Shown here piece by piece: positions 14,232 through 14,478 of a stretch of DNA of 14,478 nucleotides. A program made the translations under genes and the position numbers. The notes under the pieces are model-generated. The model saw only the letters and a list, made by a program, of their open reading frames with translations. It was not told where the DNA came from and did no database searches. Location: assembly GCA_964385235.1 (NCBI GenBank), contig CAYLOD010000048.1, positions 1 to 14,478 on the forward strand, written 5' to 3'. This DNA comes from Pseudoruminococcus sp964385235. GTDB lineage: Bacteria; Bacillota; Clostridia; Oscillospirales; Acutalibacteraceae. Every line of letters begins with the position of its first letter. Within the stretch, counting starts at the first letter, position 1.

Positions 14232-14260
14232 TTGACAAACATGGTTTTCTATAATAATAT
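14232..14260 (+). promoter_or_regulatory. Sigma-A promoter of the downstream N/Q/P-rich gene
   Basis: A perfect TTGACA (14232-14237) and TAATAT (14255-14260) are separated by 17 nt. An overlapping TATAAT at 14250 would give only 12 nt of spacing and is therefore not preferred. The leader to the ATG at 14311 is about 45 nt. Confidence 0.65.
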
Positions 14261-14310
14261 TGATGTAAAGAATGAATTATAAAGTTTTATGAATTTTTAG
14301 GAGGAATATT

Positions 14311-14478
14311 ATGGCCGATAATTTTTATCCGCCCAATAATCACGGAAATCAACCGTCAAACAATAATAATCCTTACCCGCCGCAGGATAACGGCTATCAG
14401 CAGAATCCTTACCCGCCGCAGGATAACGGCTATCAGCAGAATCCTTACCCGCAGCAGGATAACGGCTATCAGCAGAAT
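14311..14478 (+). CDS. Asn/Gln/Pro/Tyr-rich repeat protein (5' part only)
   Basis: The first 56 codons of a gene that runs off the window. After MADNFYPPNNHGNQPSNNN it consists of three copies and the start of a fourth of the 12-residue unit NPYPPQDNGYQQ. Such low-complexity, uncharged, aromatic-spaced N-termini usually precede a membrane domain (DUF4190, TM2, RDD or similar) in Firmicutes; the domain itself is outside the window. The ribosome binding site AGGAGG plus AATATT matches the leader of the previous gene almost exactly, supporting a paralogous tandem pair. Confidence 0.8.
   Translation, partial: MADNFYPPNNHGNQPSNNNNPYPPQDNGYQQNPYPPQDNGYQQNPYPQQDNGYQQN
14368..14478 (+). repeat. 36-bp tandem repeat inside the coding sequence
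   Basis: Units at 14368-14403, 14404-14439 and 14440-14475, with a fourth starting at 14476. The first two are identical; the third differs by a C-to-A change turning Pro into Gln. The unit length is a multiple of three, so copy number can change without breaking the frame. Confidence 0.95.

Noticed and set aside
14250..14255. TATAAT as -10 box for the last gene
   Set aside because: Only 12 nt from TTGACA; the overlapping TAATAT at 14255-14260 has the correct 17-nt spacing.

Overview
The window looks like chromosomal DNA of a spore-forming anaerobic Firmicute, most likely a clostridium of the Ruminococcaceae/Oscillospiraceae type. The evidence is two sporulation genes (spoVS, spoIID), the Firmicute order ymdB-spoVS, a FakA/YloV-type kinase, glycogen-degrading enzymes, strong GGAGG ribosome binding sites and sigma-A promoters. 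A run of 100 Ns (8338-8437) inside a repeat marks a scaffold join, so this is a draft or metagenome assembly. Taxonomy is inference; no rRNA or tRNA is present.

Layout. 1-657: no protein gene I can defend, but copies of a repeat family and a 97-nt hairpin. 658-2322 (-): fakA-like kinase. 2495-2755 (-): spoVS. 2866-3636 (-): ymdB. 3659-3801: repeat plus a hairpin terminator. 3834-7790 (-): a 4-alpha-glucanotransferase fused in frame to a glycogen phosphorylase. 7809-8475: AT-rich leader, then a repeat array holding the gap. 8476-10503 (-): EF-G-like translational GTPase. 10655-11731 (-): spoIID. 11944-13272 (+): unrecognised eight-helix membrane protein with a long acidic tail. 13273-13607: full-length repeat, a possible ribbon-helix-helix gene relic and a terminator. 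13819-14172 (+): small DUF4190-type membrane protein. 14311-end (+): N/Q/P/Y-rich protein with 36-bp tandem repeats, cut by the window edge.

How the genes fit together. MalQ and GlgP activities together release glucose-1-phosphate from glycogen or maltodextrins and rework the short stubs. YmdB (phosphodiesterase) and SpoVS are development-linked regulators; SpoIID remodels septal peptidoglycan during engulfment. FakA phosphorylates fatty acids and normally needs a FakB partner, which is not in the window. The last two genes share the same leader layout and low-complexity N-termini and look like a tandem family.

The most unusual feature is a family of interspersed repeats of about 110-230 bp. 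Each begins with a small hairpin (6-13 bp stem, mostly TGC or TAC triloop) whose stem sequence changes between copies while pairing is kept. Wherever the preceding gene is in the window, the repeat is in sense orientation just after its stop codon, sometimes touching it, and usually before a terminator-like hairpin. This suggests a family of structured 3'-UTR elements, REP/MITE-like in distribution, that I do not recognise as a named family.
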